DNA from: an uncultured Lachnospiraceae bacterium
GTDB lineage: Bacteria; Bacillota; Clostridia; Lachnospirales; Lachnospiraceae
Assembly (NCBI GenBank): GCA_934371475.1
Contig: CAKRNX010000002.1
Span: forward strand, 1 to 61,247
Length of the DNA: 61,247 bases
Reading direction: 5' to 3'
Shown here: piece by piece, positions 41,809-50,401 of the stretch
Numbering within the stretch: the first letter of the stretch is position 1
Layout: every line of letters starts with the position of its first letter
The notes under the pieces: model-generated
Told to the model about the DNA's origin: nothing
The model's input: only the letters and a program-made list of their open reading frames with translations
Database searches by the model: none
Translations under genes and position numbers: made by a program

Positions 41809-43395
41809 ATGAAAAATTGGAAAAGAATTACCGGTACCCTGGCAGCTGCAACTATTTTAGCAAGTTCCTTTGCAGGACTTTCCGTCAGTGCTGCGGATCT
41901 GATGAACCCGCCGACGACAACCGTGGCACAGGGAGAACTCCGCGGATTTATGGATGAGAATACCTACGTATTCCTCGGCGTACCGTATGCAAGCGTATCA
42001 GAGAGATTTGCTCTGCCGGAAGATCCTGAGAGCTGGGAAGGCGTAAGAGATGCACAGGCATATGGCCCGATCTGCCCGATCAGAAATTCAACCTCCGTCG
42101 GTGATGATGAGATGGTATGGCCGCACCGCTACTGGATCCAGAATGAAAACTGCCAGTCAGTCAACATCTGGTCTCAGGATATCAGCAGTGAAGCGAAAAA
42201 ACCTGTCATTGTTTTCATGCATGGCGGCGGTTTCCAGAACGGTTCATCTATTGAGGCAGTAGCTTATGATGGAAAGAACTTAAGCGAGTACGGAGATGTG
42301 GTAGTTGTTACACTGAACCATCGACTCAATGTACTTGGATACCTTGATCTTTCTTCCTATGGCGGAGAATTTGAAAATGCAGTAAATCTTGGTGATGAGG
42401 ATCTGATCCAGGCTATCAAATGGATCAAAGACAACATTGAAAACTTCGGAGGAGATCCGGAAAATATCACCATCATGGGACAGTCCGGCGGTGGACGTAA
42501 AGTTCAGTCCTTCATGCATTACGACAAAGCAGAAGGACTTGTAGACAAGATCATCGTTCAGAGTTCTTCTGTATACAAAGCACTGGATAAGGATCTGGCA
42601 ACTCAGGTAGCTGAACAGACAGTTGCAAACCTGGGACTGGATGAAAGCACCATCAGCGAGATCAACACCGTTCCTTACGAAGATCTGATGGAAGCCGGTT
42701 ATGCGGCACTTGCATCTGTAGGTGATGCAAACGGAACAACCATCGGCTGGCAGCCGGTTGAAAATGAAGGTGTTATTTCTGCAGAGATCTGTGACTGGGC
42801 ATCTGATATCCCGATCATCGTTGGCTCAACCCTTACAGAACAGACCAGCACTTTCCGTGTAGGCGACGGACGTAAAAATGAGTGGACAGACGAAGAAATT
42901 CTCGCAAATGTAACAGAGAAATACGGCGACAGCGCAGAAGAAATCATTGCCGAGTTTGCCAAAGCATATCCGGATAAGTCAACCGCAGATGCATTCTTCT
43001 ACGGTGCTTCTCACAGAAACAACTGCAAGATCCTCCTTGCAGATAAGGACGGATCCGGCGAAGCTCCGGTATACAGCTATATGTTCTCCTATGAGGCTCC
43101 GGTAAACGGCGGTACTACCGCATTCCACTGTGTTGACCTGATCTACGCATTCCACAATGTGGAGATCCCGGTGATCACAAGAGCAACCGGCGGAACTGAG
43201 GATGCATACAGGATCCAGGATGAACTGGCATCTGCAATCATCAACTTCGCAAAGACCGGCGATCCGAGTACCGAAACCTTAGAGTGGAAGCCGTACACCG
43301 CAGACGAGCAGTATACCATGAGATTTGATATCAATACATCCTGTGAAATTCTCGAAGACGATGCGCTGAATGCACTTTGCCTGGGAACAAAATAA
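41809..43395 (+). CDS. Secreted type-B carboxylesterase (esterase 3)
   Basis: 528 residues, signal peptide at about 1-28 (cleavage near VSAAD). HGGG, the elbow MGQSGGGRK and TAFHCVDLIYAFHN correspond to those of esterase 2; the two proteins are clear paralogues, perhaps two thirds identical by eye. Differences cluster in the middle of the sequence (about 250-300) and near the Ser elbow, which may reflect different substrates. The ATG at 41809 follows GTGAGGATAACGAT. Followed by a strong terminator. Confidence 0.88.
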   Translation: MKNWKRITGTLAAATILASSFAGLSVSAADLMNPPTTTVAQGELRGFMDENTYVFLGVPYASVSERFALPEDPESWEGVRDAQAYGPICPIRNSTSVGDDEMVWPHRYWIQNENCQSVNIWSQDISSEAKKPVIVFMHGGGFQNGSSIEAVAYDGKNLSEYGDVVVVTLNHRLNVLGYLDLSSYGGEFENAVNLGDEDLIQAIKWIKDNIENFGGDPENITIMGQSGGGRKVQSFMHYDKAEGLVDKIIVQSSSVYKALDKDLATQVAEQTVANLGLDESTISEINTVPYEDLMEAGYAALASVGDANGTTIGWQPVENEGVISAEICDWASDIPIIVGSTLTEQTSTFRVGDGRKNEWTDEEILANVTEKYGDSAEEIIAEFAKAYPDKSTADAFFYGASHRNNCKILLADKDGSGEAPVYSYMFSYEAPVNGGTTAFHCVDLIYAFHNVEIPVITRATGGTEDAYRIQDELASAIINFAKTGDPSTETLEWKPYTADEQYTMRFDINTSCEILEDDALNALCLGTK

Positions 43396-43448
43396 GGATA
43401 CAAAGATGTGTGAGTGAACTTTTTCATCAATGGCTTTAAACCATAACT

Positions 43449-43493
43449 GAAAACTGCCTCACAGATGGAAACATCTGCGGGGCAGTTTTCTTT
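43449..43493. terminator. Bidirectional terminator between esterase 3 and the ABC operon
   Basis: GAAAACTGCC...CAGATG pairs with CATCTG...GGCAGTTTTC around GAAA, with TTTTC on both strands. It separates two convergent operons. Confidence 0.9.
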
Positions 43494-43583
43494 TCGGAAA
43501 TCGCCAAAACCGGCAAAACTACACAGTTTTTTAAAATAGGGATCGAACCTCTCACCGAAAAAGAAATACCTGAGCGGTGAGGT

Positions 43584-45242
43584 TTACCTCTCATTCAGAC
43601 ACACCATAGATCCCAGAAGCTGCTGCGTGTAAGAGTGCTGCGGATTTGCAAACAGCTCTGCCACCGTATTTTCCTCTACAATCAGCCCATCTTTCATCAC
43701 AAGGATCCGGTCTGCGATCCTGCGCACCACCGCCAGATCGTGGGAGATAAATAAAATCCCCATCTGCCTCTGCTTTCTCAGCTGCAGCAGAAGCTCCAGG
43801 ATCTGTTCCTGCACCGCCACATCGAGCGCTGATACCACTTCATCCGCAATCAGCAGCTTCGGATCCATGGAGAGCGACCGCGCGATGCAAGCCCGCTGCA
43901 GCTGTCCGCCGGAAAGCTGTCCGGGATATCGTTCCAGGTACTCCGGCTTCAGTCCGCACTCTGAAAACAGTCTTTCCAAAATTTGCTGACGCTCCTGCAC
44001 ATCCGCTCCTATCTTATGATACTTCAGCGGAGCCATCATACTCTGACGCAGCGTCAGCCGGGGATTCATGCCGGAGAATGGGTTCTGCTGGATCATCTGA
44101 AATCCGGGTCTTAATTCCCGCAGTTCCTTTTCCTTCTTTCCATTCAGCTGTGACCCTTCAAAGCAGATCGTTCCTTCGTCCGCCTGCAAAAGACATGTAA
44201 TCAGCCGGGCCACCGTAGACTTTCCGCATCCGGACTCGCCCACGACACCGACAATCTCTCCATGACCGATCTGAAAACTCACATCCTTCACGGCATGTAC
44301 CGTCTCTTTTTCACGGAATGCACTCATTTTTACATAAGATTTTTTCAGATGTGATGCCTGCAGAAGCTCCTTCTCTCCATCCTGCACCGCAGATGTACCA
44401 GATATCCCATTCCCGGAAATCTCTCCTGCGTATCCATACAGCCTGCGCGTACATCCCACCAGTTCTCTGGTATAGGGATGTTCCGGCTCATTCAGCACCT
44501 TTTCCGTTTTTCCCTGTTCTACGATAATGCCATCCTTCATCACAAGCACATAATTGCAGAAACCGGCAATCAGTCCCAAATTATGACTGATATAAATCAC
44601 CGTTTTCTGTTGCTCATCATGAATACGTCTCAGTAGATCCACGCATTTCTGCTGGTTAATCCCGTCCAGCGATGTCGTCGGTTCATCCGCAACCAGCATT
44701 TTCCCCGGGGACAGCAATGCCATCGCAATGGCGATCCGCTGGCGCATCCCGCCGGAAAACTCATTCGGATACCGACCGCCGGCCTGAGTAAGCCCCGGCA
44801 GCCCCATCTGTCCCAGCGTTCTGTCAATCTGCGCGTTCAGCTCTTTTTCCGATGCATCCGGGCTGTACAGTCTGGCAGTATCCCGCAGCTGACCGCCAAT
44901 CTTGTCGTAAGGACTCAGCGCATTGATTGCATCCTGAAGGATTACCGCCGTGTGGGAAGCTACATAATTTCTCCGCTTTTTGCGTTTCATACCAAAGATC
45001 TCTTCCCCATCCATATAGATCTTTCCCCTGATATTGCTGCTCTTTTCCGGTATCAGACCGCAGATCGTATTGACTGTCATACTTTTCCCGGAACCCGACT
45101 CTCCCAGGATCCCCAGGATCTCACCCTCCCGCAGCTCAAAAGAAATCCCTTTCAGAATCGGTGTGACACGTTTGCCATTGCGCAGCTCAAGGAACAGGTC
45201 TTCCACCCGCAGAATAATGTTCCTGTCTCCTCCATCAGTCAT
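43584..45242 (-). CDS. Fused double ATPase of a peptide/nickel-family ABC importer
   Basis: 552 residues containing two complete ABC ATPases, equivalent to DppD/NikD plus DppF/NikE in one chain (as in GsiA). Half 1 (about 10-270): Walker A GESGSGKS, signature EFSGGMRQR, Walker B LLVADEPTTSLD. Half 2 (about 290-545): Walker A GESGCGKS, signature QLSGGQLQR, Walker B LLIADEVVSALD. Each half ends in the HPYT/HSYT segment typical of oligopeptide and nickel transporter ATPases. Both sites look intact. Start follows GGAGGTGACGATCT and overlaps the permease gene by 8 bases. Last gene of the riboswitch-controlled operon. Confidence 0.93.
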   Translation of the reverse strand: MTDGGDRNIILRVEDLFLELRNGKRVTPILKGISFELREGEILGILGESGSGKSMTVNTICGLIPEKSSNIRGKIYMDGEEIFGMKRKKRRNYVASHTAVILQDAINALSPYDKIGGQLRDTARLYSPDASEKELNAQIDRTLGQMGLPGLTQAGGRYPNEFSGGMRQRIAIAMALLSPGKMLVADEPTTSLDGINQQKCVDLLRRIHDEQQKTVIYISHNLGLIAGFCNYVLVMKDGIIVEQGKTEKVLNEPEHPYTRELVGCTRRLYGYAGEISGNGISGTSAVQDGEKELLQASHLKKSYVKMSAFREKETVHAVKDVSFQIGHGEIVGVVGESGCGKSTVARLITCLLQADEGTICFEGSQLNGKKEKELRELRPGFQMIQQNPFSGMNPRLTLRQSMMAPLKYHKIGADVQERQQILERLFSECGLKPEYLERYPGQLSGGQLQRACIARSLSMDPKLLIADEVVSALDVAVQEQILELLLQLRKQRQMGILFISHDLAVVRRIADRILVMKDGLIVEENTVAELFANPQHSYTQQLLGSMVCLNER

Positions 45243-46026
45243 AGATCGTCACCTCCTCCGGTTTATTAGACGCGCCGCCGTCAAAAGCCAAATGAAACAG
45301 CAGCGCCAGCAGAAATACAGCCAGCGTGGGCGCAAGGATCAGGTTCGGATTGCTGATCACATAAATCTTATACTGATAAATCATATTTCCCCAGTCAGGG
45401 CTTGTCACATCCACTCCCAGACCAATAAACGCCAGAGACGCATACGATAACGTCAGTCCTCCCGCCCGGTTTCCCATGCTGGTAAACATCGGATAAAGAA
45501 TATTTGGCAGAATATGTCCGAACAGCGTATGGCGCGCAGGCATTCCTAAGATCTTTTCATTCTCAATATAGGCCATCTTCCTGACGCTTCTCGTCAGCGC
45601 CTCCGCCTGGAGCGCGTACTGACCAATACCGCAAAGTCCGAGAATGATACCCACCGTATACGGTGTCATACCAAAAATTCCGGTAAAAATCAGCGCAAAA
45701 ATAAAAGAAGGAACAGCCATTGTAAAGTCCGCTGCAATCCGGATCCCCAACTCCATCTGGCCGCCAAAATATCCGCCCGCCAGCCCCAGTACCAGACCAC
45801 CCGAAAACGAAATGGCAGAAGCCGTCGCGACCACAACCAGTGTCCGGATACCGCCCCGCACGGTCAGTGAAAATACATCCCGCCCCAGATTATCTGTACC
45901 AAAAATATGCGCCGCCGAGGGAGCCGAAAGCTTGTCCGCCAGATTCACAATCAGCACATTCTGCGTAGGAACCACCAGCAGAAACACGATAAACCCGGCT
46001 AAAATAATAAACGGCCACTTTTTCAT
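45235..46026 (-). CDS. ABC permease, DppC/NikC type
   Basis: 263 residues, six TM segments. Family marks: the periplasmic FGTDNLGRDVFSLTVRGGIR motif right after TM1 and the cytoplasmic loop NEKILGMPARHTLFGHILPN followed by ILYP. It starts with ATGA, overlapping the DppB/NikB-type permease by four bases, and overlaps the ATPase gene by eight, so the importer subunits are tightly coupled. Short compared with the usual 280-300 residues because the N-terminal tail before TM1 is only a few residues, as in NikC. Confidence 0.93.
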   Translation of the reverse strand: MKKWPFIILAGFIVFLLVVPTQNVLIVNLADKLSAPSAAHIFGTDNLGRDVFSLTVRGGIRTLVVVATASAISFSGGLVLGLAGGYFGGQMELGIRIAADFTMAVPSFIFALIFTGIFGMTPYTVGIILGLCGIGQYALQAEALTRSVRKMAYIENEKILGMPARHTLFGHILPNILYPMFTSMGNRAGGLTLSYASLAFIGLGVDVTSPDWGNMIYQYKIYVISNPNLILAPTLAVFLLALLFHLAFDGGASNKPEEVTIYD

Positions 46027-46946
46027 ACGCCCTCCCTGCCATCAAGCACATTCATAATCAGATTTGAAATACAGTTTATCGCAAACATCCAGATCACAAC
46101 CACCATGATGTAAGACTGGATCACATAATAATCCCGAAGACGTATGCTGTCCACAAGGAAGTAACTGATGCCCGGGATTGTAAAAATAAATTCCATCACA
46201 GAACTGCCCCCAAGAATCCAGCCAAATTTCGGGATCAGAACAGAAACCAGCCCATAGAGTACCGGCCTGCTGCCGTAGCGCAGCAGCGCGTAGTTGCTCT
46301 CAAAGCCGCGTGCAACCGCAAAACGGATATATGGTTTGCCCATCTGTTCCCTGAAATGGACCCGGACAATCCGAGCCAGGCCGCCCACCGCATACAGGCT
46401 CAAAAACAGTGTCGCCGCAACTACCCCCGCTGTACTCCCTCCGGTAAAAAATTTGACAGCCTTTAGTTTCACACCGATCAGATAGATGGTCAGCACCGCC
46501 AGAATACTCGAGGGCACTGTCTGTGCAAAGACTGCCAGGCCTCTGCTGAGCTTATCCGCCAGCCCGCCGGGGCGTATCGCCGCCGCAAACCCCATAAAAA
46601 ACGCAAACAGAGAGCTAATCAGGATACTTCCAAAGCCCAGGATCAGCGAATACGGAAGTTTTTTCAAAAAAAGCTTCCGTATCTCCAGCTTGGAGATCAT
46701 GGATCTTCCCCAGTCTCCCCGCAGAAAATTCTTCATCCAGGCACCATACTGTTTGATCAGAGGTTCATCCAGCCCCCACTGCCGCTCAATCATTTCAATA
46801 TTTTCCGGAGTCTCCGGCAGATCGTAGGCCTGCAGAAGCAGCTGTGCCGGAGATCCCGGCATCAGTCTGCCTACCCCGAAGGATACCACCGAAGCCACCC
46901 AGAAAATAATCAACCATTTTACAATGAATAAAAGAAGCTTTTTCAT
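46023..46946 (-). CDS. ABC permease, DppB/NikB type
   Basis: 307 residues, six TM segments. TM1 is followed by the extracellular loop PGSPAQLLLQAYDLPETPEN and WGLDEPLIKQYGAWMKNFLRGDWG, characteristic of DppB/NikB; the cytoplasmic coupling loop is near YIRFAVARGFESNYALLRYG. The ATG at 46946 follows GGGAGATAAC. It lies 135 bp after the binding-protein gene, with a very stable stem-loop in between. Confidence 0.92.
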   Translation of the reverse strand: MKKLLLFIVKWLIIFWVASVVSFGVGRLMPGSPAQLLLQAYDLPETPENIEMIERQWGLDEPLIKQYGAWMKNFLRGDWGRSMISKLEIRKLFLKKLPYSLILGFGSILISSLFAFFMGFAAAIRPGGLADKLSRGLAVFAQTVPSSILAVLTIYLIGVKLKAVKFFTGGSTAGVVAATLFLSLYAVGGLARIVRVHFREQMGKPYIRFAVARGFESNYALLRYGSRPVLYGLVSVLIPKFGWILGGSSVMEFIFTIPGISYFLVDSIRLRDYYVIQSYIMVVVIWMFAINCISNLIMNVLDGREGV

Positions 46947-46987
46947 GTTATCTCCCAAATTTTGTTCTGCGCACGAGCAGGCTGCAG

Positions 46988-47020
46988 AAAGGGCTGCTGC
47001 AGAATATGCAGCAGCCCTTT
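46988..47020. other. Stable stem-loop between binding-protein and permease genes
   Basis: AAAGGGCTGCTGCA and TGCAGCAGCCCTTT form a 14-bp perfect stem with loop GAATA. No T run follows on the minus strand, so it most likely protects the binding-protein message or slows polymerase, giving more binding protein than permease. The bases before it (46966-46985) resemble the tail of repeat R3. Confidence 0.7.
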
Positions 47021-47081
47021 ATTCGCAATCTGCTTTCGCTACCTGCGCATGAACGCAGTCGCTTCGCCCTCAGTTCGTCAG

Positions 47082-48590
47082 TCAGTTCAGACCCAGCTGC
47101 GGTGTTACCATATAGTAATCTCCACAGTATGTCTCATAGTTTGCCAGCTTGTCAGATACTGCAATATGCCACTGCGGATCGATCAGGTACAGTACCGGAA
47201 GATCCTGATGCAGGATATCCTGTGCCTCAATGGCCAGCTCATCTCTCTTTTCCCCGATCGGAGTATCTACCAGCTCAGCCACCACTTTGTCAAACTCCTC
47301 TGATTTATAGTTGGTGTAGTAGTTACCGGATCCCTCGGAAGTAAAGGTGTTCTGAAGAAAATTAGCCGGATCTCCTGCCGGAGCTGTATGAGTAGAATAC
47401 AGAATAATGTCGTACTCGCCGGTCTTTGCAGCATCTCCGATGTTATCTGTTACTTCTGCTGTCACTTCTGCGCCCAGCTTCGTCAGCTGGGAAGCCATTA
47501 CCTGCATCAGGATCGGCAGATCCGGACGGGTATTGTATGTAACCAGCTTAAAGGTCAGCACATTGCCGTCTTTCTCGTACAGTCCGTCTGCATTTTTGCT
47601 CCATCCGGACTCTTCCAGCAGGGACTGTGCCTCTTCCAGGTTATACTCCAGCTGTGTGGTGCCTGCAAAAGAATAATAAGTAGCAAAGATACCTGTAGCC
47701 AGTCTGCCGCATCCCAGAGTATCCAACATCTCCTGACGGTCTGTTGCCAGATCCAGTGCCTTACGTACATTCATGTCATCCAGGCGGTTCATGTTCAGGT
47801 ATGCGTAGTACTGATAACCTGCATCAATATCCTTTACTGTATATCCTTCGCCGGAGAGCAGAGACGCCACATCGCCTGTGATCTGGAATGCCATATCAAT
47901 CTCACCGCTCTCAAAAGCCAGCTGCATTGCGCTCATGTCCTTAAAACATTTGATCTCCACTGTCTCCGGTCTCTGGGACGCCTGATCATCATAGTATTCA
48001 TTGGGAACAACCTTCATGGAAACACCCGGATCCAGTTCATCTACCATGTAAGGTCCTGTATAGCAGTAAGTGTCATCTCCGTTATTCTTAAATACAACGC
48101 TTCCCCATCCGCCCAGGATAGACGGCATCACTCTCGTTACATTCTCAGTCTTGATTGTGAAGGAATAATCTCCCGTCACTTCAAATGTACTTGCGCCAGC
48201 GGTAGAAAAAGCAGATGCATTCTCCTCTGAGATCTGATTCAGGCACGCGCACATAGCCTCCGCATCCACCGGAGTGCCATCGGAAAACTCAGGTCCTTCT
48301 TTCATCTCAACAGTCCATGTTGTATCATCTTCCTGCACCATAGAATCAATAAAACGTGATACCAGGTTGCCCTGCTCATCCAGTTTGTAAACTGTCTCGC
48401 TGACACCGCAGCTTGTCAGCCACCATGGTACGGTAGAATCGGTCGGAACCAGAGAAGATACCATCTTCGTTGCGCCGATTGTGACAGACTCCAGAGGCTG
48501 AGTTTCCTCTGCGAATGTCACCATTGCGGACAGACTCATTACTGCTGCTGCGGAAATAATTACCGCAGCCATTCTGCTGTTTCTTTTCAT
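47082..48590 (-). CDS. Peptide/nickel-family ABC substrate-binding protein under B12 riboswitch control
   Basis: 502 residues, family 5 solute-binding protein. Signal peptide at about 1-27 with a type I cleavage site near MVTFAEET; no lipobox cysteine. After it come TLxxAT-like VTIGATKMVSSL, GVSETVYKLDEQGNL, FSDGTPVDAEAM and the later ALDLATDRQEMLD, a pattern closer to the nickel/metallophore group (NikA/CntA-like) than to OppA. Start 48590 follows AAGGGAGATTTCAAGCA. The 5' leader of about 480 bases holds a cobalamin riboswitch and its terminator, so the cargo is probably cobalt, a cobalt chelate or a corrinoid precursor; the sequence alone cannot tell which. Confidence 0.88.
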   Translation of the reverse strand: MKRNSRMAAVIISAAAVMSLSAMVTFAEETQPLESVTIGATKMVSSLVPTDSTVPWWLTSCGVSETVYKLDEQGNLVSRFIDSMVQEDDTTWTVEMKEGPEFSDGTPVDAEAMCACLNQISEENASAFSTAGASTFEVTGDYSFTIKTENVTRVMPSILGGWGSVVFKNNGDDTYCYTGPYMVDELDPGVSMKVVPNEYYDDQASQRPETVEIKCFKDMSAMQLAFESGEIDMAFQITGDVASLLSGEGYTVKDIDAGYQYYAYLNMNRLDDMNVRKALDLATDRQEMLDTLGCGRLATGIFATYYSFAGTTQLEYNLEEAQSLLEESGWSKNADGLYEKDGNVLTFKLVTYNTRPDLPILMQVMASQLTKLGAEVTAEVTDNIGDAAKTGEYDIILYSTHTAPAGDPANFLQNTFTSEGSGNYYTNYKSEEFDKVVAELVDTPIGEKRDELAIEAQDILHQDLPVLYLIDPQWHIAVSDKLANYETYCGDYYMVTPQLGLN

Positions 48591-48645
48591 TGCTTGAAAT
48601 CTCCCTTCTGTAATTTTACACATAGTGCCAAAATTCCCCGGATAT

Positions 48646-48709
48646 AACAAAAGTGTGCTCGCACATCCCGCGAGTCACTGCTTCGGCAGCACAACTTTTG
48701 TTCCGCGCG
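48646..48709. repeat. Dispersed intergenic repeat R3, copy 2
   Basis: AACAAAAGTGTGCTCGCACA followed by TCCCGCGAGTCACTGCTTCG, then GCAGCACAACTTTTGTT, which folds back on the first arm. Close match to 9403-9450. It lies between the riboswitch terminator and the binding-protein gene. Confidence 0.7.
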
Positions 48710-48766
48710 CGAGCAGGCTGCGTATGCAGTATTTTTCAACGCTGCGAGCTGCGCAGTCTACACTCT

Positions 48767-48822
48767 AAAAAAGCTTTTCCCGCCTTCATATCCGGGTATC
48801 CGGACATAAAAACGGGAAAAGC
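48767..48822 (-). terminator. Riboswitch expression-platform terminator
   Basis: On the minus strand GCTTTTCCCG (48813-48822) pairs with CGGGAAAAGC (48773-48782), then TTTTTT (48767-48772). Between the arms is a second small stem (TCCGGATACCCGGA). About 65 bases 3' of the aptamer core, as expected for a transcription-terminating B12 riboswitch. Confidence 0.88.
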
Positions 48823-48879
48823 AAAACACCTCCCCTTGCAGGGAGATCCACCTTCAATGATATAGCCGGCGATCCTTCA

Positions 48880-49065
48880 TCCCAGAATCAATACCGGTGA
48901 ACAAATATCCTGGCTTCGCTTCATCCTCCTGAGCTCCTTCCCATCCCGGCCGGTAATTTAACCGTCCAGGACAGTGGATCCTGCCCATTCGTCCGCGTCA
49001 CAGTAGTGGTGACTGCTGCGGATTTGCACCGCATTCCTTGCCTAGCCTTATGACCAGATACGTTT
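48880..49065 (-). ncRNA. Cobalamin (B12) riboswitch aptamer
   Basis: The conserved blocks of the cobalamin riboswitch occur in order on the minus strand: AAGGAATGCGGTGCAAATCC, GCAGCAGTCACCACTACTGT and GA (near 48998-49040), a CCACTG element (near 48970), GGGAAGG (near 48933), and the B12-box-like AGCCAGGATA (near 48907-48916). A consensus promoter begins just upstream and an intrinsic terminator follows. The regulated gene is the peptide/nickel-family binding protein. High B12 would be expected to switch the importer off. Confidence 0.92.
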
Positions 49066-49075
49066 TACAAAACGG

Positions 49076-49104
49076 AGTATAGCAGGGAAAAATTTGGTTG
49101 TCAA
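49076..49104 (-). promoter_or_regulatory. Promoter of the B12-riboswitch ABC operon
   Basis: On the minus strand a perfect TTGACA (49099-49104), 17-bp spacer and TATACT (49076-49081). The predicted start near 49069 places the aptamer at the very 5' end of the transcript. Confidence 0.88.
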
Positions 49105-49195
49105 TATATTATCAATGCAGTTTTTCTGTTCCTTTCCGTTGATTTTAAAAACAGAAAATCTAATATTTCCAACCCAGTTTATATCGTACAGATCG

Positions 49196-50248
49196 TTATT
49201 TCAAAGCAAACAGACAATGCTTAAAATGTGGTTCCTTTGCAGTAATATATACAAATGCCCAAGAAGACCACAACGTAAGTGCAACGGCAATTGCTAACTT
49301 CATCACAAAAGGCATCTGAAAATTTATGTAACGAAGAAGCACCAGATTTATTCCATCATGGGCAAGATAGATCCCAAAAGAATATTTTGCCAAACTGGAA
49401 ATCCACCTGCAAAATTTAAAATCCACTCTTGAAAAAAGAATAAATATACATACAGAAGTAATCAGTAATGTGGCCGAATTATACCATACATAATACTGGA
49501 CTTCATGTTTTAGCGAAAGATACTGAGAAAAAACTGTAAACCCAAAACAGAAAAGCCCTGTAAAAATAAGACAGACTGATGGGACACGTTTAAATACATT
49601 TTTTTTAACCAGATATCCCAAAAGGACGCAGAACCCATACGTTCCACCTGCAAAACTAAGATCCAAACGTAATGATAATGTCGGAAACGAATAGGCACTC
49701 AAAAATACATTACACAGAGGAACGCCAAACAGATAGATGGCCGCAACCAAAAGAGGAACATACAGTATCCTGATATCAATATGATTTAACGCCGCGGAAA
49801 GGAACGGAATAAACAGATAAATACCAAGAATAACTGGCATGTACCATAAATGTGAAGCGGCGGGATTTTTTAAAAATAATATATTTTCTATGAGCGTTAT
49901 CAAATCAAATGTACTGTGATAAAATACTACCCCAAAAAGATAATATATAATAATCCATATCTCTGTAGTTAACAGCAAACCGCCAAATTTTGTTTTATAA
50001 AACTTAAGAGTGCTTTCGTAGGTAAATGTCCTGCCCAGCAACAGATATCCTGTCAGGAAGAAAAAAATAGGAACCCCCAGACGTCCGACTGTGAAAAAGC
50101 AGAGCCCAACCAAGTTAGAAAATGTTAATTCTAAAATCGGAGCACCCGAACTGATATTATAAATTCTTCCGGTACTATGCGTCAGAATTACACAAAAAAT
50201 TGCAAACGCCCGCGCATAATCTAACCATACTATTCTTTTTGTATCCAT
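49196..50248 (-). CDS. Membrane acyltransferase (Acyltransferase_3 / OafA-WecH type)
   Basis: 350 residues with about ten TM segments. The opening IVWLDYARAFAIFCVILTHS with its His is the signature of acyltransferase family 3, which transfers acyl (often O-acetyl) groups to surface sugars. Later, VGRLGVPIFFFLTGYLLLGR and the YSFGIYLAHDGIN segment also match. The start follows AGAGGTGAATT. It is AT-rich compared with the left part of the window and follows the LicD-type gene by 153 bp on the same strand, so it is probably the decorating enzyme of the surface-polymer operon. Confidence 0.88.
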   Translation of the reverse strand: MDTKRIVWLDYARAFAIFCVILTHSTGRIYNISSGAPILELTFSNLVGLCFFTVGRLGVPIFFFLTGYLLLGRTFTYESTLKFYKTKFGGLLLTTEIWIIIYYLFGVVFYHSTFDLITLIENILFLKNPAASHLWYMPVILGIYLFIPFLSAALNHIDIRILYVPLLVAAIYLFGVPLCNVFLSAYSFPTLSLRLDLSFAGGTYGFCVLLGYLVKKNVFKRVPSVCLIFTGLFCFGFTVFSQYLSLKHEVQYYVWYNSATLLITSVCIFILFSRVDFKFCRWISSLAKYSFGIYLAHDGINLVLLRYINFQMPFVMKLAIAVALTLWSSWAFVYITAKEPHFKHCLFALK

Positions 50249-50349
50249 AATTCACCTCTTAACTGTAAAATCATATCTGCTACAATACAGAAAAATCCTC
50301 CTCTCACTGTTCCAAACGGTTACCTCTTAGATCAAGTCCCCCCACTACT

Positions 50350-50391
50350 AATTGCCTTTTGCAATTGAAGCAGGAGACTTACTTAATTCAG
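50350..50391. repeat. Intergenic repeat R4 fragment
   Basis: AATTGCCTTTTGCAATTGAA followed by GCAGGAGACTTACTTAATTC; the inverted counterpart of AAGTAAGT..CCTGCTTCAATT at 60065-60090. Confidence 0.6.
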
Positions 50392-50401
50392 TTAAAATAC
50401 C

